Shown: piece after piece, positions 48,751-59,110 of the stretch | How positions within the stretch are numbered: position 1 is the first letter of the stretch | Layout: the number at the start of each line of letters is the position of its first letter | Source of the DNA: Certhia americana | Lineage: Eukaryota; Chordata; Aves; Passeriformes; Certhiidae | Assembly: GCA_018697195.1 (NCBI GenBank) | Contig: JAGMWU010000067.1 | Coordinates: 128,986 to 192,985 of the forward strand | Length of the DNA stretch: 64,000 nucleotides | Reading direction: 5' to 3' | The notes under the pieces: generated by a model | Databases searched by the model: none | Seen by the model: only the letters and a program-made list of their open reading frames with translations | Told to the model about the DNA's origin: nothing | Translations under genes and position numbers: made by a program

Positions 48751-51700
48751 CTAGAAGACAAAAAAACCAGTGTTACAATCTCCCTTACAATGTAGTCATG
48801 AGCTTGAATTACTAAACCAAATCCTGTGTGCCTACAGAAAATGTATCTAAACTCATCATTCTGAAATAATTTAGAAAGAACTGGATGCAAATCTTTCAAA
48901 TTAAGCAACTGAACACTTAGCTACAGTCAGGCCTGTGGTTTCAGTTCTGACTTTGTGCATTTAGGACAGACCCACCTGAACATAAGTAAAGGGTAAGGTC
49001 TGAAAGGGATTATTCTGCAGAGCACAGGAAAAAAGGAGCCACTTCCACATACAAACAAAAGAGCAAATGTACTTGTGTTAATTTCCATGTGGATTTCATG
49101 CCTCAATATCTTTAAACTAAGAGGTAAAAGCTGTTATTATTCTTTTGATTGCTCTTGTAAAAGGCAGAAGCAAAACACAGACATGCCATCTTGTGATAAG
49201 CAGGTTAGATAAATCGTCCAAGACTGGTCCTTAGAATGCTGTTTTATTCATGTCCTATGTTAAATTAAGCATGAGGAGAAATAAAAGTATTTTTTAGTTC
49301 TCCAACACCTTTATGATGTCTTCCCTTATTAAATGAAACTTGGAACAGAAACTGAAGAGTCTTCCACAATTGCCCGCATGTTTGATCACAGCACTACATA
49401 AAGCAAACTGAGGCACAAAAATGTGTGGGGATGAAAATCTGCTCTCAGTAGTAAGAGACCATCTTTCTGTTTTGAAAGATGGAAGGGTAAACTAAGAGGT
49501 GAAATTATTGTTACTCTTACTGATAAGAACTTCTGGAGATCTTTCAAATATCCAAGATATTCAGGCTACTTGAATTAAAGAGTCTGCTAGCAGTTCTAAA
49601 ATGTGGTTTTTTTCTTTAGTAAGTTACTATCTTTGATGCCACCATTTCCAACTCAGCCTGATTCTTTTTGTAGAAATGGAATGCCATCATGTTCGGTCCC
49701 TTACTGCAGTCTGATAGATTTCACTATCATTCCTCATAGCATTAGCAGGAGTGACAGATCAGTAGTGCTATAAGGAAGAAGAGTCTTTTTTAATTTCTTG
49801 TCCCATCAAAGCATCCCCAGAAATGCTTGCTTGGTTCTCTGTATAGCAGTCTCCATGGTAACATTAGCTCTGGGTCACTACATTTTTGCAGTCTGATTTA
49901 AGGCTATATTGAAACACTTCAGCTTATAGAATGAAAATATGGAAGAGAACTAGCATGTGCCCAGAAACCAAAACAGCAATGAGACGATTCATATTATCAG
50001 ATGACAAAATCAGAATTAAACCGCTCGATATACGTAAAGCAAGATTTTTACAGAATTTTTATCAATATTGTTTTGGTCCATATCTAAAGTAAGTTATTAT
50101 AACTAGCATGATCTACTTCTTATTTATTTAATGAAGACTGAATCCTAAACTGAATGGTTTACCTGAGAATATCATAGCTGGCAAAGTCCCACTGGTATAA
50201 TCCTAGTGCTGAACTGCACACTATGTATTTACCATCAAAGTGCAGTCTAGGCTGTAGGGAGATGCTGCGGTCCTCAGAAACAGACAGTGTTCTTAAGCAC
50301 TTGCAGTTTATTTCCCTTCCAATAGGCCAAATCTACAATTAAAACACAGTTTAAGACCATAAAAAATTATAAACTGTTACATAAATAGACCAAGCTTCAC
50401 AGTCTCTTTTTAAGCATCAGGTAAATGTGTGCATGAGTTTTTTCTCAGAAATATTTATCTCTTTCAGGTAGGAACATCAAATCTTCAAGTGATTTGTCTT
50501 ACAGTATTGGTCCAGCACATGTTGTTTCTAGCCTAAAACATTCTAGTGAAAACGGGTATTTTAAAGAATGGAAAAACAAAGAAAGAAAAAAAAATCAACC
50601 ATAAAATTGGGACAGAAATGTAACAGTGTTTCAGTTACAAAGCACTTCTATAACTGTAACAGTAACAGTATTTGCAGTTGCCCACTTCACTGTCAAGTTA
50701 GCACAATAAGCACGCTCTGAAAGCATTGATTCTTTGCATTACGGTTCTGGTAGAGCTATAATTTAAAACCTAATGCTAAGGCAAGCATTGAAAAATTAGC
50801 TTCCAAAGAGTTTCATGTTCTGCACGCAGCCTCTAAAGCAGGAAATGTGGGGAAAAGCTAAAGCCTTCTATTATTTGTAAACTGCAGCAAGGTACTCAAG
50901 CTTTTTGTTTCCCAATGTACCAAAATAATATATGCATGATATATGGTACATACCTTGATTTCATACTTATCTGCACTCAGGAGAATATAATCCCCAGGAC
51001 TATGCATAAGAGATTTGACTTTGCACTTCTGCAAAACAACCTGTAATGGAAGGATGATAATGATTTATGTTGATGCTGTTAAATAAACAAATTTTCACTT
51101 GCATTTTTCACTTCACTGACCACCTGCATAGTGTACCCACGTATAAAGGCAGTACAAATACGTTTAGCAACTGAAGGAAAACTACAGTTTTCACTTCTTT
51201 TTCCTACTGCTTGCTGCATTAATAAGTAAACATACATACTTATCCTGTAGAGTCACCCTCCCACACCTTTCAAGTTCTGAAATAACCAGACAAAAATACT
51301 GCTTCATGCTCAGATTTTTGTTACTGACATAATTATATTTTTTACATAACTTTTAAAGCCATATTCTTTCAGAACCAGTTTTTATTCAGTCTTTGAATCA
51401 AAAAGGCTGCTTCCTACTATTAGCCCAGCTGCTTTGAAATTGAAATATCTTCAATGGTCTGAAAGGTTTAATTACAGCTTAAATACTTTTTCTGTTGAAA
51501 TGTTATTTTATGGTATTTCCAGATGTTCTTAAGATTCTAAACATACCTGCAGGATTAGGATTAGGAAATAGAAATTTAGAACATATTGCAAATTTAGTGC
51601 AAGTAAGTGTATGAGATTAATTATAAATCAATATTCCCACCTTAGTGACCCATTCTGTGTGTCCAGTAAGGGTATTCAGGCACGTTCCTGTTGATAAGGC

Positions 51701-54495
51701 CCATACTTTCACAGTGAAGTCTGCAGAGCCACTGACCAGAATATCAAGTTCATCATTGTAATCCACACTAAAAACTTCAAGCAGAGATGGAACTAAATAA
51801 GGAATACCAGTCTCTGTGTATGCATTTTTCTGTGAGACACTAGTAGCCTCTAAATGAATTTAGCAGCTTCTAAAGTCATATGCTACTGCATGTTCAATTG
51901 TTCTGAAACTGTATACATGAATTGTTGCTCTGGATGCCTAAGTTTACATTGCAAAATTGCTGGGTTTTTTTGCCCAAATTAAGAACATGCATATCAGTTT
52001 ATGGCAGCCACCAGTTTGTGGCTGGATTATGGCAAAGTGTAACTTAAGCTAGTTCCTATTTCCAGAGTTTTAGTACGAAAATTCCACAGGATTAGTACAT
52101 TTTATCAATACAAAAAAAACTACAGCTGAGCTGAGGATACTTCTAAGTATATGACAAAGACTTTAATCATGAGGGCAAATACGCATTCCCAGGTCCTATT
52201 TTGCTCTTTGTTTTAAGCTCATGCCCAGTCTGGGAATAGAAAGAATTGCCATGGCCATGTATGTCCTGCTACCCGAGATCTGCATCTCTTTAAGATTCAA
52301 AGCTACTAAATAGCCATGGCATTTATTGTTACTTCTATGTAATTGCAAAACACTACATGGCTAAATTTTGGCATATCCAAGGACAAGTGTATATCTGTTC
52401 TGGTCACTTCCCCTGTCGAGGGGAACTGAGGTGACTCATGTAACAGAGAACAGAGGCTGAACTAACCAAAAAAGCTAGTGTGCAAAAAGCTAACTTATAT
52501 TTTGTTTGATGGCGATGTACATTACTTCACTGGTGAAATTACAATTTTAAAATTTGAACATACCTGCACCAGTATGTCCTCTATAATGCTGTGTCTTTGC
52601 TCCAGAGCTCCATTCCCAACAGGCTACTGTGTTATCAAAAGATCCTGTTACAAGCTTTTGTTCATCAAACTTCACTGCAGCACAAGTGTGTGTCTGGATA
52701 CCATATATGCACTGACCTGTGCTTACATCCCAGAGTTTTGCAGATAAGTCATCTGATCCTAGAATATGAAAGAAAAAGAAAGAGTAATTGCAAGACTGGT
52801 AGATTTTGGCACTAACTCTGACTGACAGTGTCTACTGTGAAACAGATGCATGGAAGTTTCACATGACACATCACTCTCAGGTTGGCAGAGCCACTGACTA
52901 TCCTGCAAGCATTAGTTTCTTTCAGGAAGGAAAGGGGCCCACCAAATCTTGAAATACAGATTAATACCAGGCTCCATATCCTGCCACTTTCTTTTCTCTA
53001 CCTGAAGCTCCTCTTTTTTAAACTGCTAGCTTTGGAGAGCAAAATGAAACCCTAGACTCCCTACACCTGCTTCTTCTCCTGGGGGTTTCAGTACATAAAT
53101 TGTCAGAAAGTTTTGACAATGCTGTTTCCTGTGTATAACATTCACTGCTGAGTAGGTAAGTGAAAGACTGGCTAGAATGTAGTTGTTGGCTTCTAGTAAG
53201 CATCCTAATGTACCAACAAATGAGCAACTGAAGTCAGTATTCCCAACTTAGTGTATAACGCTGTCATTCCAAATGATTAGAAAATCCTTGGAATATGATC
53301 TGACAATGGTTCATTGTAACTCTGTTACTATTTTTCATACTTAGGCTTCATATATGTTATCTCTGTAATGTAAGTTCAAACTGAAACCTAGAAGTCTATA
53401 CTCTTCCGGGAGGAAGCTGAAATTATGTGGAAGTCAGACTAGTAGCAAGGTTAAATCTAGTTTTACAGCACTTCATAAAGCAATTATGTTAAGAACTGAA
53501 AGTGCTTACAGCTGGTTTCACAAAAGAAGATGTGACTTTTTCTTCCACACTTTAGGAGACTGAAGTTCTCTCACAGCCCAAAGTCCTTTTAATTGAAAGC
53601 TCTCATCTAAGAGGATAGCTAACATCTGTACTTCTCCAAGGGGTTTACTTACGGTAGCAGCATAATCAAAATCATAGAGCAATCTGGATTGGAAGGGCCC
53701 TTAAAAATCATTTAGTTTCGGCCACGCTGCTGTGGGCAGAGATGATGCCTGCTGTTACTATTTCTTTATCCAACAAAGACATCAGTCTCCTTGTGCTCTT
53801 ATTAACGAGACTAATGAGTTTATTAGTACACCAGATGTTTCAGAAATTTAAAAAATAAAATAATTTTGAATCATCATCTGTATTTGCACTACAAAAATAA
53901 TTTGCCTGGTAAAAGAAAAGCAAATTGTCATTAATTGTATGATTAATGGAAGGGGGAAGAGAAAACAAAGAATTTTAAGACTCCCAAGTTGTCTGTCCTT
54001 CCTACCTGTACACAGAAGTCCATCTTTATAGTAAAGTGCATATACTCTGGCACTGTGTCCAATTAAAGAGGATGTCTCAAAGGCTTCGTGGTCCTTCAGT
54101 TGCTTCATCCTTAAAATAGCTTTTAGGTAAACCTTCTTCCAGTGTAGAGGATCCTGAACAGAGTCATCTATCTGCCAACCCAAATTCTTACATGCAGTCT
54201 GCCACACCTCCGTACAGGCACTTATAACCTTGTTCCACTGCTTAGAGACGAGGCAACATGTGAGTAAGGTCTGCGGATCAAGCCATTTTAACAGATAAAA
54301 ACTAAGTTCCAATGGAAGAAGTTTGAGGAAGTCCCTCTTGAGGAGAATCTCTAGATTATTGGAGAGGTGCCTGAGCTGGACTGCTCCACTCAAGCTAATC
54401 AGGTGATCCAGAGTTTCATTTTTCTGCAAGTCCGTCAGAGAAAGAAATGCAATAGAAATGTTATCAAGCCATGCTTCAAAGTCCTTTTTCTCCAT
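48462..54495 (-). CDS. FBXW2: FBXW2, F-box and WD40 repeat protein 2 (complete, six coding exons)
   Basis: The substrate-recognition subunit of an SCF (SKP1-CUL1-F-box) E3 ubiquitin ligase. The six coding exons are 54495-54006, 52758-52564, 51774-51641, 51040-50954, 50332-50163 and 48750-48462. They join in frame to 1365 nt, giving 454 residues and a stop, the length I remember for the human protein. The N-terminus starts [20 protein letters not shown]. The F-box covers about residues 54-100 ([20 protein letters not shown], then [11 protein letters not shown]). WD40 repeats follow ([60 protein letters not shown]). The C-terminus ends [15 protein letters not shown]. The protein is nearly identical to mammalian FBXW2 as remembered, implying strong purifying selection. 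Transcription starts in the CpG island near 56.3 kb, with at least one non-coding exon. Confidence 0.97.
48751..50162 (-). other. FBXW2 intron
   Basis: About 1.4 kb, AT-rich, nothing recognised. Confidence 0.85.
50163..50332 (-). CDS. FBXW2: FBXW2 exon (WD40)
   Basis: The acceptor is AATTGTAG and the donor CTCAG|GTAAAC. It encodes [20 protein letters not shown], then [17 protein letters not shown] with a split Arg codon. Confidence 0.96.
50333..50953 (-). other. FBXW2 intron
   Basis: About 620 bp, no recognised element. Confidence 0.85.
50954..51040 (-). CDS. FBXW2: FBXW2 exon ([19 protein letters not shown])
   Basis: 29 codons, phase 0 on both sides. The acceptor is CCATTACAG and the donor ATCAAG|GTATGT. 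It ends with [10 protein letters not shown]. Confidence 0.96.
51041..51640 (-). other. FBXW2 intron
   Basis: 600 bp, no recognised element. Confidence 0.85.
51641..51774 (-). CDS. FBXW2: FBXW2 exon (WD40)
   Basis: The acceptor is TGCTTGAAG and the donor ACTAAG|GTGGGA. It encodes [20 protein letters not shown], then [20 protein letters not shown] and WVTK. Confidence 0.96.
51775..52563 (-). other. FBXW2 intron
   Basis: About 790 bp, no recognised element. Confidence 0.85.
52564..52758 (-). CDS. FBXW2: FBXW2 exon (WD40)
   Basis: The acceptor is ATATTCTAG and the donor GTGCAG|GTATGT. It encodes [20 protein letters not shown], then [20 protein letters not shown]. Open frames on the + strand here are shadows. 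Confidence 0.96.
52759..54005 (-). other. FBXW2 intron
   Basis: About 1.25 kb. It contains a CR1 tail fragment at 53663-53750. The open frame that continues from the upstream exon into this intron is readthrough, not coding. Confidence 0.85.
53663..53750 (-). repeat. CR1 retroposon 3' fragment
   Basis: The + strand reads 'aaaatcatagagcaatctgg', 'attggaagggcccttaaaaa', 'tcatttagtttcggccacgc' and 'tgctgtgggcagagatgatg', the complement of a CR1 3' end. Confidence 0.75.
54006..54495 (-). CDS. FBXW2: FBXW2 first coding exon (N-terminus, F-box, start of WD40)
   Basis: The ATG lies at 54495, 20 nt inside an exon whose acceptor TGTATCACAG leaves 54515 as the first base. The donor GTACAG|GTAGGA follows 54006. 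It carries the whole F-box and the first [11 protein letters not shown]40 blade, and ends in a split Gly codon. Confidence 0.96.
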
Positions 54496-54515
54496 AAGGT
54501 TATGGAAAAATTTAC

Positions 54516-56001
54516 CTGTGATACATCAAAATACTGTATTAGTTCCGTTCAGAAAATAAGGTACGAATCACATCTTTATTACTGGTACATAAGTATTCTA
54601 AATGGCACATTAACACATAGATTGAAGTGACCAAATGCATTTTAAAATATTCTTTAGGTTAGGACAAAGCATTTGCATGCACCCTGAACTATCAATTGTC
54701 TCACAGCAGACTTTCAAGTAAATTGCATGTAGCTAGTGAACGTTAGCATTCATTACGAATGTTAACATATTTCTTGTTTTAGATTAACACTTTCAAATTC
54801 TGAGTGAGTCAAATAAGGTAAGGGTTAGTTTAAGTTTTAAACCTATTCCTGTCTTAGAGTTTGCTCATGGATTATTCTGATAAAAGGAAAAAAACAAGGC
54901 ACATCAGTAGAGTGATAAGCTAGTTACTAACATAACTTACTCATACCTTTGTTCTGAACTATTTTAAATACGAAGCAGGTAACTAGTTAGTTTTAAAAAA
55001 AATGTATAAAGAGATGTGTGACCAACTGCATTGGAGGATATGTTAGTCATCTTTCTGTTTGGCCCATGTAAAGACCTGAGCTTGTGCTGGTCTAGCATCA
55101 GTTTTGACACATCTGCACCACTTTGACCTAAACACATTTTAAAAATCCTGTTTGGTTTGGGTTTATTTCCCCCTATTTTTTCAGTTTATTTCCACTGAGA
55201 CTTAACAGTGAAATTGAATACCACCTCCTGAACTACATCCTGTATGCACTTATACTATCCTGTGACATCTCAAGTTCCTTCAGTGACCTGGGACCATTGT
55301 ATCAAGATAAACATCAAGTAAACGGTTAAAAAATAATATTTATTTATTTATTTTCTCGGGAAGGTCTAATTCATTAGATAACTGAATTTCACAGCACTCC
55401 CAAACTGAAAGAATTGAGGTATCTGAGTGGGACTCAATAGAGTGTGTATTTCTCTACAGACATTTTACCATCATAGAATAAGATCTTAGAATACACCTCT
55501 TAGGGCATAGGAGTACAGAAAAGTACAGTCGTCACTATAAAAGGCAGCACATGGAATGCAATTGTTGGTAAAACACACAAGAAGGTTCTTGACGTCAAAT
55601 GCACAGAAGCAGCTGCTCCTATTAAGTCACAAATTCCTTACAGTAACTTTTACTGCAGACAGCACTTACCAGCTTTCCTCAGCACGTATGGCAGTGAATA
55701 TAGGTGCTGTTCAAGGAGGCATGTGTTCTCTTTAAGCCAAGTAAAAAATTCTAATAGGCCGGCTACCAATAAAAACTCCGTGAGCCCCAAGGCGTTTGTT
55801 GTATTCAATACGTGAAGTTAATATTGAAATTAAGGGCTGCAGTGAGGCCGCTGAAACCGGTGCTCGAGCCTCTTTTCCAAGAGTTCCGCAGCCAGCCCCA
55901 TCCGCTCCCCCCGCCCGCTCCCGATATACCTCCACACGCAAAAAGTACGGTGAGGACTGCAGACTCAGTGCCGCTGCTGCCGACAGCCCCGCATCGCTCA
56001 C
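54516..56001 (-). other. FBXW2 5'UTR intron
   Basis: AT-rich up to about 55.8 kb, then merging into the CpG island. A second minus-strand donor, GCTG|GTAAGTGC, ends a possible exon at 55670. This suggests an alternative non-coding first exon reading from about 55.7-55.8 kb. Confidence 0.6.
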
Positions 56002-56460
56002 CTCAGGTAGCAGCCCGGCGCGGGGTGTCCGTCGGCGGGCAGTCGCCACGGCTTGCGCGGACTCCCGGAGCCCAACACGGCCGGGTCCTTCCCTGCGGCC
56101 ATCGCTCCCACGGCAGGACCGGCTCTCAGTACTTCCGCAGCCTGCGCCACGATCTGCAGGCACCCACAACAGAAGGGTCACCCTCAAATCGAGACCGGGG
56201 CGTCACGACCGCCCGGCGCTGAGGGGAGGAGAGGGCTGGGCCGAGCCCGCGCCGGGCGAGCCGCCGGCACCGGAGAGAAGGCGCTCCCGGAGTCGCCGCT
56301 CCCACGACCCGGCGGCTTCCGGCGTATTGCAACGTCATCGGCCCGCGCCGCCGCGCTGCTGCTGCCGGTGCTGCTGGCGGCGGCCATGGCAGAGACGGCT
56401 CCGCACGGGCGGGAGAGAGCTGCTGAGGCACCTCGGGGCCTGCTGACTTGTACACGAGGT
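55840..56460. promoter_or_regulatory. CpG island, bidirectional promoter of FBXW2 (-) and a divergent + unit
   Basis: A GC/CpG-rich block. On the - strand a donor CTGAG|GTGAGC follows 56002, which defines the likely first non-coding FBXW2 exon (about 56300-56002). An ETS-type CTTCCGG at 56316-56322 and a CRE-like ACGTCA at 56332-56337 mark a probable core. A + strand strong-Kozak ATG lies 50 bp further on at 56386. The long open frames on both strands are shadows of GC content. Confidence 0.78.
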
Positions 56461-56837
56461 TTTGGCAAACTCTGTTTATTCAGAATATCCCTATAATTAC
56501 TAGGATGAAAAATGCACTGGTGTTTATCATACTGACTTAAAAATCATATATTCTCTCTCCATCTGCCCCAGGTACAGCGTTGGTGGAACCATGCACAAAT
56601 CTCACTGAAAACCGCATTCCCCTTATTTGATTAATTTGGACATAATTTACTTTTTTAATTTACTTAACTTGCATTTATTCTCTTCACTTTGTAATTGCAG
56701 GTTTTGCCTTTGCCTGGGGTCCAGCTGTTCGGTTGCCGGTATCTGAAATTTCCCTAGTTAAAGTCAGAGGCAGATCGAGTGCTACTTGTGTGTTGACGAA
56801 CTGGTTTATGGCCGCCTTAGGATGTAAAAGAATTTAA
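56386..56837 (+). CDS. Candidate divergent two-exon small ORF (69 codons), micropeptide or lncRNA
   Basis: An ATG in strong Kozak context (gcggccATGG) opens MAETAPHGRERAAEAPRG, then LLTCTR. A donor CGAG|GTTTTG after 56458 and the acceptor ctttgtaattgcag before 56701 join in frame. The second part reads GFAFAWGPAVRLPVSEISLV, then KVRGRSSATCVLTNW and a stop at 56835-56837. AATAAA signals follow at 56973 and 56996. I do not recognise the peptide. The donor is only moderate and coding status is unproven. If unspliced, the frame closes after 36 codons. A non-coding promoter-divergent transcript is the main alternative. Confidence 0.4.
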
Positions 56838-56972
56838 GGATTTTATAGTAAGCATCATGAATTACTCTTATTGCTTCAGGTCCTGTGTTCTTTTAACCTG
56901 GTGTACTGACTGTAATGACCACGTGAGAATATTAATTGCATTTGGGCCAGTATCTTCTTTTCTAAGATGTAA

Positions 56973-57001
56973 AATAAAATATAATTTTATAAATGAATAA
57001 A
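56973..57001 (+). terminator. Two poly(A) signals of the divergent unit
   Basis: AATAAA at 56973-56978 and again at 56996-57001, within 170 bp of the small-ORF stop. Confidence 0.5.
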
Positions 57002-57630
57002 TGAAGTTTTCTTGCTTCACTCTACACTTTCCTTATGGTGCATGCTAAAGTGGAGAAGTGCACGATAGAGCCTGGATAATGTTAGTTTCAGACTGCAGTG
57101 CTTGACATTTGTGTGGCTGTTAGTTGTGGGATGCCTGACCACAGAATTAAGTCTTAATCCCAAATGGAGATGATTCTTGACTTTCATGGATTTAAGGTTT
57201 TTTCACTATTGTTGTCAAGGTGGCTAGGAATGCATTTAAATCACAAGAAGTGTTGTATCTCTTATGAGAATGTCTCTGACACTTCAGGAAAGATGATTGC
57301 TTTTTCAAAAGGAATTCCAAGGTCTTGGAGACAGTAAGAATATATACTTACCCCAAAAGGGAGAAAAACTATTTTGTAGTGTTAGTTAATAGAGTAAAGA
57401 TCTCTAGCTGAAGCAGGTGTCCAAAAGTCTAAGAGATGCCAGGAAACAAAACAATGCTAGATTATGGCTTTTGTCAAAGATGGGTAAAGCTTAAGACACA
57501 AACAGCAATTCAGAAAACTCAAATGGAAAAAGAAGTGTTCTGTGCTACATCCTGTCCTTTTGATTTCTTGTCTTTTTACTTTCCAAATTTGAAAGTCATT
57601 AGTCCTGTGTGTGTGAAAGAAACAGGTGGG
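57002..57630. other. Short intergenic region
   Basis: AT-rich, nothing recognised. It lies between the + strand poly(A) signals and the end of the minus-strand 3'UTR. Confidence 0.6.
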
Positions 57631-57643
57631 GTTAAATTTATAG

Positions 57644-57649
57644 TTTATT
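57644..57649 (-). terminator. Poly(A) signal of the right-end minus-strand gene
   Basis: TTTATT on the + strand, i.e. AATAAA on the - strand. It is the candidate end of the long 3'UTR. Confidence 0.5.
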
Positions 57650-58965
57650 ACAGATGAAGGAATAAATCATGTTTTTTCTTCACAAAGGCAATAAATAGCA
57701 CTTAAAACAGTTTCAGATGTGATAGGACTATTTCTATTTAGAGGTCATACCTAAAATACAAACCATACATGCTGTCATATGACATTAAAAACAATGGTAA
57801 TACATCAGCATTTAAGACCAATGGTAAAGAGTCTCTGATCACGAATGTAGCAACAGTCTTAACAATATGTCATTATTAAATTACAAAACAGTCTGCTACC
57901 ATTCAAAGACAATTAAACTGACATTCCAGATTGGTAACACTCTGCATAAACCTTTACATAACATTTTCCATTCAACCAGATAAATACCTAATAGAGCTAT
58001 AAATAAATATGCAGAAAATTATCTCCATTTTCTCTTCAAGTCAGATGCTAGTACCACAAATTCCAGTCGCAAACAGGAGTCAGTCAGTTACAGGTCAGCA
58101 ACAAAGTGAAGCAGCTAAGCAGTATACAGGCTGGTGAAGTTGCTGTGCTCAACTAATAGAGTAAAAAAATACCTTCTAACTTGCATGCAAGTACAGACAT
58201 TTGCTGCATAATCTCTTGAGCCCTCCCACATCGTTAATATTAGGTTTCCAGGGTATAATTTAGTCCTTCACAAAACCAAATTAAGCCTATCTGAAAAAAC
58301 AGTGCTTTAACAGAATAAGCAAGCACTGTGCATATGAACCATGACATTGAATTAACAATTAAAATAGTGTGATATTTGTTTTCATACACAGGAGGTAACA
58401 GAAATTATTCTAAAATACCTTATCACTTGCTGATGGGATTTTTCCTTCCCCTGTCTTTTATGATCCCATTACTTGAAATTCCTATGTATGTAACTCAGGA
58501 TTTTTAATCCCTGAAAATTTGCAGTAGAAATTACAAATATACATACCTATCTATGTATACATATATATTGAAAACCAAATCCAAATTAAAAGGGTTATGT
58601 ATTTAAAATGCAAAATAAGCTAACAGCTCTAAAAAAGCCACTGCATCTGCAAACACAAGTTACAGACCTACACCTTTAGGAAAACATGCTCGAGCTAGCC
58701 ATTACTGGTCAAATATACATAGAACAGCAGAAAATAAATGTTAGGAGTAGCAACCTTAACCATACGTAACTAGTTTAACAAAAATGTTATCCATTCCCTT
58801 CCCTCTTAAGTACTGTATAAATATTCAGTTGACTGTCACAGTGCTAAAAAAATCAATTCGAATCTATCAATTACAAATACTTGCACATTTATAGAAATAA
58901 TCACATGAAGGCAGAGAACAAACCTGCTATTCATTCCAAGTGCATACCTGCATGTATGTTATGCA

Positions 58966-59110
58966 TTGAAAAACAACAGCAAACAAACAAAAGCCAAAAA
59001 ACCCCATCCAACCAACCCCACCCCCCAAAAACCTGAAAAAAAAATCCCAACCAACAAACCAACAAGAAACCCCTACACACCCCCCAGCCTCAAGGAACCA
59101 CAAAAACCAA
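58966..59110. repeat. A/C-rich low-complexity tract
   Basis: About 145 bp almost devoid of G and T on the + strand (runs such as accaaccccaccccccaaaa). The minus-strand Trp/Gly/Phe-rich open frame at 58927-59445 is produced by it. Confidence 0.92.

Noticed and set aside
53848..54005. Extension of the FBXW2 first-exon frame beyond 54006
   Set aside because: The frame departs from the conserved FBXW2 sequence right after a consensus donor, so it is intron readthrough.
55732..56496. Overlapping open frames of 94-216 codons around 55.8-56.5 kb
   Set aside because: GC-composition shadows of the FBXW2 CpG island. Only the short strong-Kozak two-exon frame was kept, as a weak candidate.
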